This document shows, one piece after another, positions 23,590 through 34,600 of a stretch of 64,000 nucleotides of DNA. The DNA lies in the NCBI RefSeq assembly GCF_963666025.1, contig NZ_OY762552.1:1791001-1855000 (forward strand), in the 5' to 3' direction. Made by a program: the position numbers and the translations under genes. Below the pieces are notes generated by a model that saw only the letters and a list, made by a program, of their open reading frames with translations, did not search any database and was not told the origin of the DNA. Source of the stretch: an uncultured Methanobacterium sp. (GTDB lineage: Archaea; Methanobacteriota; Methanobacteria; Methanobacteriales; Methanobacteriaceae). Each line of letters starts with the position of its first letter. Position 1 is the stretch's first letter.

Positions 23590-24286
23590 TTAATCTCCTA
23601 ATATAATTCCATTTGATTTACTAATGGTTTCTATTTTAATAGGTGCTAAACACTCAAAACACCCTTCAGTTATCCTTTTGGTAAATTTGATCTTTACATG
23701 GGGATTTAAACCCTGCACCACTCCTTCATCAGCCGCACTCAGTACGTGGCAGGTGTCGGGGGTATAATATTCTGCAAGGGCGCAGTGACTGACAAACATG
23801 GTTATTTTTCCATTTTCACCTTCTTCTTCAACTTCTTTAATGCTGAATTTGATTCCCAGTACATCATATAAAATCCTGGCAGCAGTGAAAAGATCATCAA
23901 TACTGTCTCCAACCCCTAAAATTCTCTTGAACTTAGCTCCCAGGGATAAACCTTCGTTGAACATGGCTTTTCGCCCTTTTTTTATCGCTTCTTCACGCCC
24001 CATGGTACTTACCATTCTTTCAACCAGTTTATTATGAGTGGTGGCCATTATTTTTCTTCTTTCATCCAAATTTCCCTTTAAAACCATATCGTGACGTTTT
24101 ATATTAGATTTTGGAGGTTCATTGGATTTTGGAGGTTTACTGAATTTTGAAGGTATATTGGATTTTAAATCCTCATAAGCCTGGTCATCCAGCAGTTTTT
24201 CCAGGCCACTGGTAGTTTGATGGGCCAGTTCATCCAGACCCCTTTTCTGGAACCATTCTGGAGTCCAAAAGGATACTATTCTCAGT

Positions 24287-24297
<11 letters not shown>
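23590..24297 (-). CDS. Protein with ATC-hydrolase-like (L-2-amino-thiazoline-4-carboxylate hydrolase) domain
   Basis: 235 residues from ATG 24297, chosen because GGAGG lies 7 bp upstream; it overlaps the preceding gene's end by 11 bp. Residues about 70-95 carry a short repeat (KPPKSN-EPPKSN). The C-terminal half, with VSHCALAEYYTPDTCHV, then ITEGCFECLAPIKIE, has the cysteine spacing of the ATC-hydrolase family, which in archaea usually has unknown substrates. It is translationally coupled to the reductase-ligase fusion, so it probably acts on the same pathway. Family call is moderate. Confidence 0.55.
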
Positions 24298-27271
<2,974 letters not shown>

Positions 27272-27273
27272 AT

Positions 27274-27321
27274 TATTCTAACCTATCTCCTTATTCTAAC
27301 CTGTCTCAAGTATTCTAACCT
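27274..27321 (-). repeat. Three direct repeats in the promoter/leader of the fusion gene
   Basis: TATTCTAACCT occurs at 27274-27284, 27292-27302 and 27311-27321 (18-19 bp apart), directly upstream of the ATG at 27271. In the coding sense the unit is AGGTTAGAATA. The ribosome site AAGGAGA lies between the first and second copy. The spacing of nearly two helical turns suits a regulator site, but a leader duplication is equally possible. Confidence 0.5.
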
Positions 27322-27374
27322 ATTCAAGTGCCTTTATTTTATTTTGGATTTTATCTTGGATTATTAACCTATCT

Positions 27375-28652
27375 TCATTTAAGAGATGAAATATTTTTTT
27401 CTTTAAGGAACTCTCCCAGCAAGATCCGGTTCTTTTGGGATAGAGTTACCTGTTCCTGCAATCCTTCTTCCAGTATATCTTTCTCTAAATCACCATTTGC
27501 TAAAAGTAAATCTATGGTTCTGGTGAGATCTTCCCATAAATGGGGGGCATCGTGGTATATAAAGTAGTCCTGGTAAAGTTCGAGATCCTGGTAGAGTGAA
27601 GTTAGCCTGGGATCATGGGCCACTGCTATCTGGGGAACACCAGCACGGAGAGATAACACTGCAGCATGATAACGTGAAGTGACCAGCAAATCCAGATCAG
27701 AAAGTACACCTGTCATCTGGGATGCATTGTACTGGCCAGATGAGATTATCCTGCATTGGTCTTTGTTTTTCATTTTTCCCAGAATATCCTCAGCCAGAGA
27801 GTGGTCCAGTTCTTCCATACAGATGAGGGCAACACTCTTGCCATGTTTTTTGACTATCTCATCTGCAGTTTGGGCCCATCCTTCAATAAGTTTTTCATGT
27901 GTGTTTTTCCGTTCTGTGGAGCGGGAAAAATAATAAGGCCACTTGTAAAGATCTTTTTTGCGTCCCCATGGTCGGATAACCACGGGCCATAGGGAAAAAT
28001 CCACCACAGCCAGACCAACCACTCCATTTGAAGATTCAGGCCATATTTTATTTAAGAAATCATGGTCTACTTCTTCTTCCTTGAAGGTGTAGGCACAATC
28101 TGCAGTGGAGGTTATGGGTGACGTTACCCCAGTCTTTTGAAGTTTTTCCATGGCGTGCCTGGTCCGAGTGATGATGAGATCAGTTTTACTGGCCTCCCTT
28201 TTAACCAACCACCTGTTCAGGGAGGATAACTCACCAGCATCCACTGCATAAGCCAGGCATGGTTTATTATGGTGATGAGCACGGTTAGTGGCCCACAGGA
28301 ATGCCCAGAGAAGTGCGGAAGTCCAGGTGTCCATGTAACAGCTTCCCTCAACCAGGAGTACCAAGTCGTGTTGTTTCACCAGCTTGTCAATGGCAAAGAA
28401 AAAGATGGAAGGAATGGGGGCAATGTGCAAGTGTTCATCTTCTGCAAGGTAACGGCGAAGGTTTTCTTCATTCAATGTGGGAACGGTGATCTCCACAGTA
28501 GGCCCCAGTAAACTCCGTATATCTTCTATTATTGCCAATAGTCTGGCTTCGGAGCCGGTGTTGTTGGCACCGTTATATCCAACCAGGAGAACCCGGGGCT
28601 CCGTTGATTTTCCTCCGGATTTTAAGTCATGGTTGGCAGTGTTATTTTGCAT
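27375..28652 (-). CDS. Polysaccharide pyruvyl transferase family protein
   Basis: 425 residues. The N-terminus VLLVGYNGANNTGSEARLLAI (given in part) is the CsaB/WcaK-like start, followed by DLVLLVEGSCYMDTW, AVDAGELSS, then YNASQMTGVLSDLDLLVTSR and YHAAVLSLRAGVPQIAV (about 315-350), the conserved GT-B-like end. Such enzymes add ketal pyruvate to sugars of surface polymers, but related proteins act on other substrates. ATG 28652 follows GGGAAT. It lies upstream of the ligase-reductase gene by 100 bp in the same direction, hinting at an envelope or lipid-glycan role for the cluster. Confidence 0.85.
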   Translation of the reverse strand: MQNNTANHDLKSGGKSTEPRVLLVGYNGANNTGSEARLLAIIEDIRSLLGPTVEITVPTLNEENLRRYLAEDEHLHIAPIPSIFFFAIDKLVKQHDLVLLVEGSCYMDTWTSALLWAFLWATNRAHHHNKPCLAYAVDAGELSSLNRWLVKREASKTDLIITRTRHAMEKLQKTGVTSPITSTADCAYTFKEEEVDHDFLNKIWPESSNGVVGLAVVDFSLWPVVIRPWGRKKDLYKWPYYFSRSTERKNTHEKLIEGWAQTADEIVKKHGKSVALICMEELDHSLAEDILGKMKNKDQCRIISSGQYNASQMTGVLSDLDLLVTSRYHAAVLSLRAGVPQIAVAHDPRLTSLYQDLELYQDYFIYHDAPHLWEDLTRTIDLLLANGDLEKDILEEGLQEQVTLSQKNRILLGEFLKEKNISSLK

Positions 28653-28682
28653 ATTAATTCCCTGAAATATTCCTTGAATGGA

Positions 28683-28720
28683 TTTTAATAATCAAAAATG
28701 TCCTTTTAATAATCAAAAAT
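28683..28720 (-). repeat. 17-bp direct repeat upstream of the pyruvyl transferase gene
   Basis: TTTTAATAATCAAAAAT is present at 28683-28699 and 28704-28720 (21-bp period), 30 to 70 bp before ATG 28652. Related A/T repeats (TCCTAATAGATTAAAT-like) continue to 28770. It may be part of the promoter. Confidence 0.45.
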
Positions 28721-28815
28721 TCCCTGAATATATTCTAATAGATTAAATCATATCCTAATAAATTAAATAATGATTTAGGCCATTAATTGGACATTAACTT
28801 TTTTCAGGGTAGTGT

Positions 28816-29199
28816 TTATTCCACGTACACTTTGATTTTGGTTTGTTCTTCATCATCGATGACATCGACAATTTTACCCTCTGCCCCGTTTTTAATGGCA
28901 TCTAAAATCTCATCGAGGTCGATGTTGTCCAGCCCAGAGTCCTTAAATTTGGGATCGTATTTTTTGGCCAGTTTCAACCCCACATCCACCAGGGAAATGG
29001 GTATGTTCACGTTCACTTTTGGCTGATCATCCATGGTGTACACCCGAACCTTTAACCATTTAACATCCTTTCGAGGGATAATTTCCTCTTCATTATTCTC
29101 TAGGGCAGCTAAAAGTTCTGTTCCTTCTGCTGCAGTGATCTTTCCATCTTCCACCATTTCCAATATCTGAATTTTCTCTTCTGACACGTTTTTAGACAT
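28816..29199 (-). CDS. SHOCT-like domain protein
   Basis: 127 residues from ATG 29199, where AGGAGG lies 7 bp upstream; a longer frame from 29244 starts with TTG and has no ribosome site. The N-terminus EEKIQILEMVEDGKITAAEG then TELLAALE is a SHOCT/YvlB-type helical motif. The C-terminal half (LKVRVYTMDDQPKVNVNIP..., KIVDVIDDEEQTKIKVYVE) is similar to the 101-residue protein at 29663-29968, so both share a strand-helix-strand domain. It ends an operon with a DUF2089 regulator. Role is probably regulatory or in envelope stress, by analogy to YvlB/LiaX proteins. Confidence 0.75.
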   Translation of the reverse strand: MSKNVSEEKIQILEMVEDGKITAAEGTELLAALENNEEEIIPRKDVKWLKVRVYTMDDQPKVNVNIPISLVDVGLKLAKKYDPKFKDSGLDNIDLDEILDAIKNGAEGKIVDVIDDEEQTKIKVYVE

Positions 29200-29244
29200 T
29201 ACAAATCCTCCTAACTTACCATCAGTCACTCTACGCCTCAACAA

Positions 29245-29604
29245 TTATTTGCTCAGCATCTTCAAAGCTTCATCCTTGCTGATTTCTCCCTTACTGAGTT
29301 TTTCCAGGATTTCCTTCTGGTTAACGGCTGGTTTTTCCAGCTTGTACCCCAGGGTGGAGATGACTTCATCCAGTTTATTCCTTACCGTGGGATAGGATAT
29401 GCCCAGTTCTTTTTCTATTTCCTTGATATTGCCCCTGTTTTTGATGAAAACTTCAACAAAGTATTTCTGTTTTTCGCTCAACCTGCAGAACTTGCATAAC
29501 TCGAATTCACCCCGAATAGTTGTTTCACAGTTTTTACAGTATATCTCGGTGATTTTGGTTTCACTCTCACAGATGGGGCAGCTTCCTTGTACTTCACGTT
29601 TCAA
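29245..29604 (-). CDS. DUF2089-family zinc-ribbon/helix-turn-helix protein
   Basis: 119 residues, start TTG at 29604 with AAGGAG ten bases upstream. Two CxxC pairs form a zinc ribbon at the N-terminus (CPICESE, CKNCETT, with CKFCRL following). The middle is a helix-turn-helix: LSEKQKYFVEVFIKNRGNIK then EIEKELGISYPTVRNKLDEV. The C-terminus, KEILEKLSKGEISKDEALKML, is a SHOCT-like motif. The combination is DUF2089. It likely regulates its own three-gene operon, which has an inverted repeat in the leader. Confidence 0.9.
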   Translation of the reverse strand: MKREVQGSCPICESETKITEIYCKNCETTIRGEFELCKFCRLSEKQKYFVEVFIKNRGNIKEIEKELGISYPTVRNKLDEVISTLGYKLEKPAVNQKEILEKLSKGEISKDEALKMLSK

Positions 29605-29662
29605 ATTCCTTCAACTCCTTGATTTAACCCTGCTTACTCCTTGACTTAACCTTGCGTTTTAA

Positions 29663-29968
29663 TCAAACAGTGTAGATCTTCACCCTCACTTTGTCCTGGT
29701 TTTCATCCCAGGTATTGATGTTCACCAGTTCAAATGGTTCTTCCTGTTCCAGATGTTCCAGGATCAATTCAATATCTTGGGGAGTGAGGTTCTCCAGTAT
29801 GGCATCCATACCGGGTTTACCAGACTTCATTTTACCATGCCTGATTTTAGAAGGACCGTATTTAAATGCCAATTTTGAGATCCATCTTAACGTTGAAAAA
29901 CGCAACGCTGGAATGGGAATCGAGAATTTAGACGTTTTCACATGTATTTTTAACTTTTTAGCCTTCAT
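29663..29968 (-). CDS. Small protein related to the SHOCT gene product
   Basis: 101 residues, basic N-terminal half. It aligns with the C-terminal half of the 28816-29199 product: LKIHVKTSKFSIPIPALRFS and VNINTWDENQDKVRVKIYTV mirror LKVRVYTMDDQPKVNVNIPI and VIDDEEQTKIKVYVE, with a helix between. ATG 29968 follows AGGTGG. It is the first gene of the operon with DUF2089 and SHOCT genes, all leftward. No enzymatic motif. Confidence 0.7.
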   Translation of the reverse strand: MKAKKLKIHVKTSKFSIPIPALRFSTLRWISKLAFKYGPSKIRHGKMKSGKPGMDAILENLTPQDIELILEHLEQEEPFELVNINTWDENQDKVRVKIYTV

Positions 29969-29983
29969 TATCCCACCTAAAAT

Positions 29984-30045
29984 AGTAGAGTTCCTGAAGG
30001 TTCTCTACTTGGTTATTCAATAATTCTAATTAATACTATATAAAA
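29984..30045 (-). promoter_or_regulatory. Promoter with inverted repeat of the SHOCT/DUF2089 operon
   Basis: A minus-strand TATA-like TTTTATATAG lies at 30045-30036, predicting a start near 30013. Immediately downstream, AGTAGAG (29984-29990) and CTCTACT (30003-30009) form a 7-bp inverted repeat with a partially paired interior (CC/GG). As DNA it could be an operator for the DUF2089 protein; as RNA it would be a leader hairpin of the operon. Confidence 0.5.
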
Positions 30046-30116
30046 TTATTGATAATCTTAATTCAAAGTTCAAAAATATCAATATTCAAATTAATATTTT
30101 CAATGTTAGTGGGGAT

Positions 30117-30908
30117 TTACTGATCTTTTTTCTCTCCAGGTCCCATGTCCCTCATCATGAAAAAAATCACCCTTAACATGATTCCAGTCACAGCTTTAGT
30201 TAAAAAACCTACTCTAGCGGGCTGATAGTATTTCTTACCCTGGTAAAACTTGTAGTCTGCTGGCATGTACTCTTTAACGTTACTGGAAATAGTCTGGAAG
30301 ATCCGGAAACCCATATAATCCTTAATACTCACGTTCGGCGATCCTTCCTGTTTCATTGATTTCAGGGATTGGTCAAATTTCTGCACGGATTTTTGTATTG
30401 CTTTGCTGTTTTTCTTTTCTAAACCCTCTGTTGCAGGCCATGGTGCGGTGTTAAGACCACATTTGCCCGCAACCTTGTATCCCCAGGCTTCGGTTACCAT
30501 TTCCATGTATTCGAGAGTTTCTTTAGCCCCTATTCCTCCGGTGGTGCACAGTACCAGTGCCTTCTTACCGTGGTACTCTGGGCGGTGGCAGAGGTAGGCC
30601 ACCCGGTCAATGAAGTTCTTCAGGAGTGCGGTAACAGTCATGACGTAAACCGGTGAAACCATGACCAGGCCATCTGCTTTGTGCATTTTCTCCTGGATCA
30701 TTTGCCGGTCATCTTTCAGGGGGCAGAATTCGATTCCCCGGGATATACAGTTGAAACATCCCTTGCATGCTTCGAGATTGGCGTCCTTAAGGAACAGATA
30801 TTCAAATTCATAATCGCCCTGTTTTTTCATTTCTTCTTCCAGTTTACAGGCGGCCTGGTAACTGTTTCCCTTTTTTCGTGGACTTCCAATGATGGTTAGA
30901 ATTTTCAT
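30117..30908 (-). CDS. Flavodoxin-fold iron-sulfur flavoprotein-like NAD(P)H:FMN reductase
   Basis: 263 residues. MKILTIIGSPRKKGNSYQAA is the phosphate-binding start of the flavodoxin-like reductases. A compact cysteine motif, CKGCFNCISRG then EFCPLKDD (about 47-62), is that of archaeal iron-sulfur flavoproteins and binds one [4Fe-4S] cluster. MVSPVYVMTVTALLKNFIDR forms the flavin site. The ATG overlaps the stop of the upstream Fe-S reductase gene (ATGA), so both are made together. Probably an electron carrier for that partner, controlled by the TetR gene upstream. Confidence 0.85.
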   Translation of the reverse strand: MKILTIIGSPRKKGNSYQAACKLEEEMKKQGDYEFEYLFLKDANLEACKGCFNCISRGIEFCPLKDDRQMIQEKMHKADGLVMVSPVYVMTVTALLKNFIDRVAYLCHRPEYHGKKALVLCTTGGIGAKETLEYMEMVTEAWGYKVAGKCGLNTAPWPATEGLEKKNSKAIQKSVQKFDQSLKSMKQEGSPNVSIKDYMGFRIFQTISSNVKEYMPADYKFYQGKKYYQPARVGFLTKAVTGIMLRVIFFMMRDMGPGEKKDQ

Positions 30909-31846
30909 GTTCTCATCTTCTCACTTCTATCATTCCATTCCCTAATTTCAGGGTGAATTTTACCTTTAATTTGAGCATAATCCCTCCGGTTGAAACTACA
31001 CTCCTTCATGCAGATAGTACACCCATGACAGGACTCTTTCAGGATTAATGTTTTCTTTTTATTGTTCTGTATGGGTTCTTCAGTTATTGCATTCCCTGGG
31101 CAGGATTTAATACATTTACCACACCTCTGGCAGAAATCCTGGATCCATAAATGCGGGTTAGCAGTGGTTGATGGCATATTTTGGATGCTGGTAAAGATGG
31201 CTGAAATCCTCTGTCGGGGCCCAAATTCGGGTGTTATAAGCATTCCATGTCGTCCTATCTGTCCCAAACCTGCTTTCTGGGCCAGTGCAGGATAAACTAC
31301 GAAACCGCCTGCAGGGTGGCTGGCCTGGGCAGCGAAACCATTTTTCCGGAGATAAGAAGTGAGGAGATTGGTGGTCTTCCCCAGCTCATCATAGGTCACT
31401 ACTCCCATTTCCTGTGTCTGGGGGCTTGGTGCATTATCTATGGCTTTTTTATTCATTTCCGTAACCAGGACGATGGCGTTTTCATAGGTTAAGTAACGGT
31501 CTTTGAATATGAACTCTGAGGGAACCTCAGTATAGGCAACCAAATCAATTCCTACTGAGCGTGCATATTTTTCAAATTTTTCTCTAAAACTATTCTCAGC
31601 AAGGGTTCCTGGATTTTCTGGATTGTTTTTCAGGGATTTAACAGTGTATTCCATGTTTTTGGCAATGGAAAGCTGTTTTGGTAATGTTTTCAGGGTTATT
31701 TTAAGTTTATCTGGCATTAATTTTGGTGGAGAGTTGTAGTTGGATTTTATTCCAGAATCTCCTTGTGATATGCTGGTTTCCAGCATGTTAATCTTGTTCA
31801 GCCGGTAGTTGGCATATTTGGATTTGATTTCACTCAACATGTTCAT
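30905..31846 (-). CDS. Fe-S oxidoreductase related to QueG/reductive dehalogenase-like proteins
   Basis: 313 residues. The C-terminal domain has two [4Fe-4S] motifs: CQRCGKCIKSCPGNAI (about 239-254) and CHGCTICMKECSFNRRDY (about 273-290). The upstream domain, with LGQIGRHGMLITPEFGPRQR then ISAIFTS, is the corrinoid/B12-binding-like region of QueG and reductive dehalogenases. No signal peptide. Start ATG 31846 follows GGAGAGAG; ATG 31840 is possible. It lies 3 bp after the TetR gene and overlaps the flavoprotein gene. Reductase of unknown substrate; I do not claim epoxyqueuosine. Confidence 0.75.
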   Translation of the reverse strand: MNMLSEIKSKYANYRLNKINMLETSISQGDSGIKSNYNSPPKLMPDKLKITLKTLPKQLSIAKNMEYTVKSLKNNPENPGTLAENSFREKFEKYARSVGIDLVAYTEVPSEFIFKDRYLTYENAIVLVTEMNKKAIDNAPSPQTQEMGVVTYDELGKTTNLLTSYLRKNGFAAQASHPAGGFVVYPALAQKAGLGQIGRHGMLITPEFGPRQRISAIFTSIQNMPSTTANPHLWIQDFCQRCGKCIKSCPGNAITEEPIQNNKKKTLILKESCHGCTICMKECSFNRRDYAQIKGKIHPEIREWNDRSEKMRT

Positions 31847-31849
31847 TTA

Positions 31850-32479
31850 TTACTCTCTCCTAATTGTATCGGTGAAATAATCAACATGATCCGATATAGC
31901 TTTTTCAACGGTACTGGTATCGGAATCTTCACTTGTTAAAAGAAGGTATTCAAGGAATAGGGTGAAAAGAGGGTATTGGAATTCTACTGCAAGAATTTTG
32001 GGGTTAATTGGTTTGATTACTTTGTTTTCAACCATTTTTTTCAATACATTTTCTGTGAACTGCTGGGGTTCTTTTATTAAAGCATGTAAAATAATGTTTT
32101 TGGCTCTTTCATCCCTGAATTGCTCACTGGAGCTGATTTGGAATATTTTTGCCATTTTTGGTGTTCTTAATATGTCCAAAGTACGGTTTACCCGTTCATG
32201 AAAGATATTTGGAGTTATTTTGTTGATTTTATCCGGATTTCGTACTTCTGGTGGCCTCATTTTAACTAATTCTTTCTGGAAGTATGCAAAGATAGAGTCC
32301 ATTATGGCATCCTTACTGGGATAATGATTGTAAATTGAACTTTCCCTTATACCAACGGTTCTGGCTATTTCGCGCACAGAAACACCATCAAAACCTTTAG
32401 CTGCGAATAATTCAAGTGATACATCGAATATTCTTTCTTTGGTTGGTTTGTTGTTGTCTTTTAATTTTTGATCTTTCAT
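31850..32479 (-). CDS. TetR-family regulator of the Fe-S reductase/flavoprotein operon
   Basis: 209 residues. The helix-turn-helix at the N-terminus reads IFDVSLELFAAKGFDGVSVR then EIARTVGIRESSIYNHYPSK, a clean TetR signature. The C-terminal ligand domain is Phe/Leu-rich (FQYPLFTLFLEYLLLTSED). ATG 32479 follows AAGGAGA. It is the first gene of a three-gene operon and has two matching operators around its TATA box, so negative autoregulation of the whole operon is likely. The ligand is unknown. Confidence 0.93.
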   Translation of the reverse strand: MKDQKLKDNNKPTKERIFDVSLELFAAKGFDGVSVREIARTVGIRESSIYNHYPSKDAIMDSIFAYFQKELVKMRPPEVRNPDKINKITPNIFHERVNRTLDILRTPKMAKIFQISSSEQFRDERAKNIILHALIKEPQQFTENVLKKMVENKVIKPINPKILAVEFQYPLFTLFLEYLLLTSEDSDTSTVEKAISDHVDYFTDTIRRE

Positions 32480-32492
32480 CTGATGTCTCCTT

Positions 32493-32561
32493 AACTAACG
32501 TTCGTTAGTTCCATAGATATAACTTGCATCCAATAGTATATAAAACTAACGTTCGTTCGTA
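32493..32561 (-). promoter_or_regulatory. Double TetR operator flanking the TATA box
   Basis: Operator 1 (32493-32510) is AACTAACG-TT-CGTTAGTT, a perfect 8-bp inverted repeat. Operator 2 (32544-32561) is AACTAACG-TT-CGTTCGTA, the same left half with a degenerate right half. The minus-strand TATA, TTTTATATAC, lies at 32545-32536 between them. Transcription should begin near 32513, so operator 1 covers the start and operator 2 the TATA/BRE side. Confidence 0.75.
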
Positions 32562-32624
32562 CATGATCTGGAAAAAATCATCAAATAAATAATTACAATC
32601 CTTCTCAGAAAAAAGAAATAAGAA

Positions 32625-33053
32625 TTATTCCGGTGGGAAAACTTCAAAGAACAATTCCCTAAATTCACCCATTAATTCCTTAGGGAATTTTAAACCAACA
32701 CAGATTATGAGAACCCCGGTTCGAAGGGTTCCCTCTTCCTGGTTGGGATCTTCCATTAATTCTTCATCAAAAACCAGATTTACCCGGGACTTTTCCTGAA
32801 GGAAATCCCATAGTGTTTCTTTTTCAGGGGATTTTCCTTTTTCTGTGATGTTATTGCGGAGGGTTAGCTGTAAAAATCGTTCCCACTCTCCATATTCGCA
32901 AAATTCAATCCACACTGACCCCTTGTAATCAATACATGAATTGCAGGTTTCCAGTTCCCAGTGAAAGAAGTTTTTAATAATATCCTCCATTCCCTCATCC
33001 ACCAGAATATAAAAATCATCATCAAGTTTAAGCTCTACCTGTTTATGTCCCAT
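32625..33053 (-). CDS. Uncharacterised acidic protein
   Basis: 142 residues, soluble and acidic. It starts MGHKQVELKLDDDFYILVDEG (given in part) and has two close cysteines (ETCNSCIDY, about 36-44). No known motif. ATG 33053 follows AGGAGG, an ideal ribosome site, which supports translation. It lies 59 bp after the TrkH gene in the same direction and might be co-transcribed with it. Confidence 0.7.
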   Translation of the reverse strand: MGHKQVELKLDDDFYILVDEGMEDIIKNFFHWELETCNSCIDYKGSVWIEFCEYGEWERFLQLTLRNNITEKGKSPEKETLWDFLQEKSRVNLVFDEELMEDPNQEEGTLRTGVLIICVGLKFPKELMGEFRELFFEVFPPE

Positions 33054-33112
33054 GTAATTCCTCCTAATTATTGATAATTATTCGTTTGTTTTATTTTAAA
33101 ACAAAGAAGCAA

Positions 33113-34600
33113 TTACCTTTTTCTAATCACATTATTAATGGTAATGGCTATTAGGAGTAAAACTGGCCAGATTTCCAGCCTACCCATCCAGAAATCAATA
33201 ATAAATACTATTTTAACCAGTACGGGTGAATCTGGAGTCATGATTCCGCTGGAAAGTCCCACGTTACTCAGGGCAGAGGCTACTTCAAAGATCACCCTGG
33301 AAATATCGGGATAGTAAATCAGGACGATGATTACACTTACAATGTATACCACTAAATAGGTGGATAGAAATGCCCCGGTTAATCTTAAAACGTCATCAGT
33401 TATCTGCAGTTCAGTTACGTGGTGCAATTTTTTGGCCATAACTGCTTTACCGGGTAATATGAATGATTTAACCTGCCAGGATATTCCCTTGAGAAGTATT
33501 CCCACTCTGAGCCACTTAATACCCCCACCGGTAGATAGGGATCCGGCACCAATGATCATTAGTATGGTCATGAGGAAGGTACCCAGACCAATCCACTTAC
33601 TCAATATGTCCGGATAGAAAGCGGTTTGCAGACCAGTGGTGGTAACGGCTGAAACCACCTGGAACAGACTGAACCTTAAATTAAGCAGGAAATCATGCCC
33701 ATAAACCTGATTGTTATAGAGCATAAAGGTTACCAGGGCCGTAGAAATTATTATAAGGCCAAAAGCCACCTTTGTTTCTATATCTTTAAAGTATTCCCTC
33801 CAGTTCCCTTTAAGGACAGTATAGTGCAGGGCAAAGTTGGTGGCACCGATCATCATCACGATCATGGCTACCAGTTCTATCCAGAAACTGTTATAGAACA
33901 GAATACTGGTGTTATGCATTCCAAACCCTCCAGTGGATAAAGAAACGAAGGTGTGGAATACAGAGTCAAACAGTGGCATTCCTGCAGCTAAAAACAGGAG
34001 AATTCCAATTCCAGTAAACAAAAGGTATATATAAACAATAATCCGGGTTGAATGCTTGATACTTGGCACTAATCTTTCTTCACGGCCTTCTGCCAGGTAA
34101 AGGCGCATCACATCAGCACCGGTGGATCTTAAAAGTGCAAGAAGAAGGAATATGATTCCAAGACCACCAATCCACTGGGTGAAAGCCCGCCAGAAGTTCA
34201 TGGTATAGGAAACTGCATCCAGGTTTGCGTACATGCTGAAACCAGTGGTTGTAAATCCAGACATGGCCTCAAAATAAGAGTTAAGATAAGATAAATCCCC
34301 GGAAAGATAGTAGGGTAAAGCTCCCAGTGCACAGGCAATAAGCCATATGATGGTGGAGAAGATCATGGCACTTTTCAGTGTCATTTTAATTTCAACTTTA
34401 AACAGTTTCACCAGAAGAAAACCAATAACCATACTTATAATGGCAGAATAAAGAAAAGGAGTTATATATTTCGGTTCATTATAAATAAAAGTGATTAATA
34501 TGGGAATTAACATGGCGGTTGCCAGGAGTACGCACACATTCCCGGTATGGTGCAGTATAGTCTTAACTTCTCTTCTACTTAAGCGGTGAATCTGTTGCAT
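33113..34600 (-). CDS. trkH: TrkH/KtrB-family potassium transporter subunit
   Basis: 495 residues of a K+ translocating channel-like protein. The four pore-loop repeats are visible through glycine motifs, such as SGFTTTGFSMY (about 112-122), VSLSTGGFGMHN (about 225-236), SAVTTTGLQTAFY and SALSNVGLSSGIM. Around ten membrane helices. The protein normally needs a cytoplasmic TrkA-type regulator; none is in the window. ATG 34600 follows GGGGTTGTGGGC. Adjacent Kdp genes point to a potassium-transport region. Confidence 0.93.
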   Translation of the reverse strand: MQQIHRLSRREVKTILHHTGNVCVLLATAMLIPILITFIYNEPKYITPFLYSAIISMVIGFLLVKLFKVEIKMTLKSAMIFSTIIWLIACALGALPYYLSGDLSYLNSYFEAMSGFTTTGFSMYANLDAVSYTMNFWRAFTQWIGGLGIIFLLLALLRSTGADVMRLYLAEGREERLVPSIKHSTRIIVYIYLLFTGIGILLFLAAGMPLFDSVFHTFVSLSTGGFGMHNTSILFYNSFWIELVAMIVMMIGATNFALHYTVLKGNWREYFKDIETKVAFGLIIISTALVTFMLYNNQVYGHDFLLNLRFSLFQVVSAVTTTGLQTAFYPDILSKWIGLGTFLMTILMIIGAGSLSTGGGIKWLRVGILLKGISWQVKSFILPGKAVMAKKLHHVTELQITDDVLRLTGAFLSTYLVVYIVSVIIVLIYYPDISRVIFEVASALSNVGLSSGIMTPDSPVLVKIVFIIDFWMGRLEIWPVLLLIAITINNVIRKR

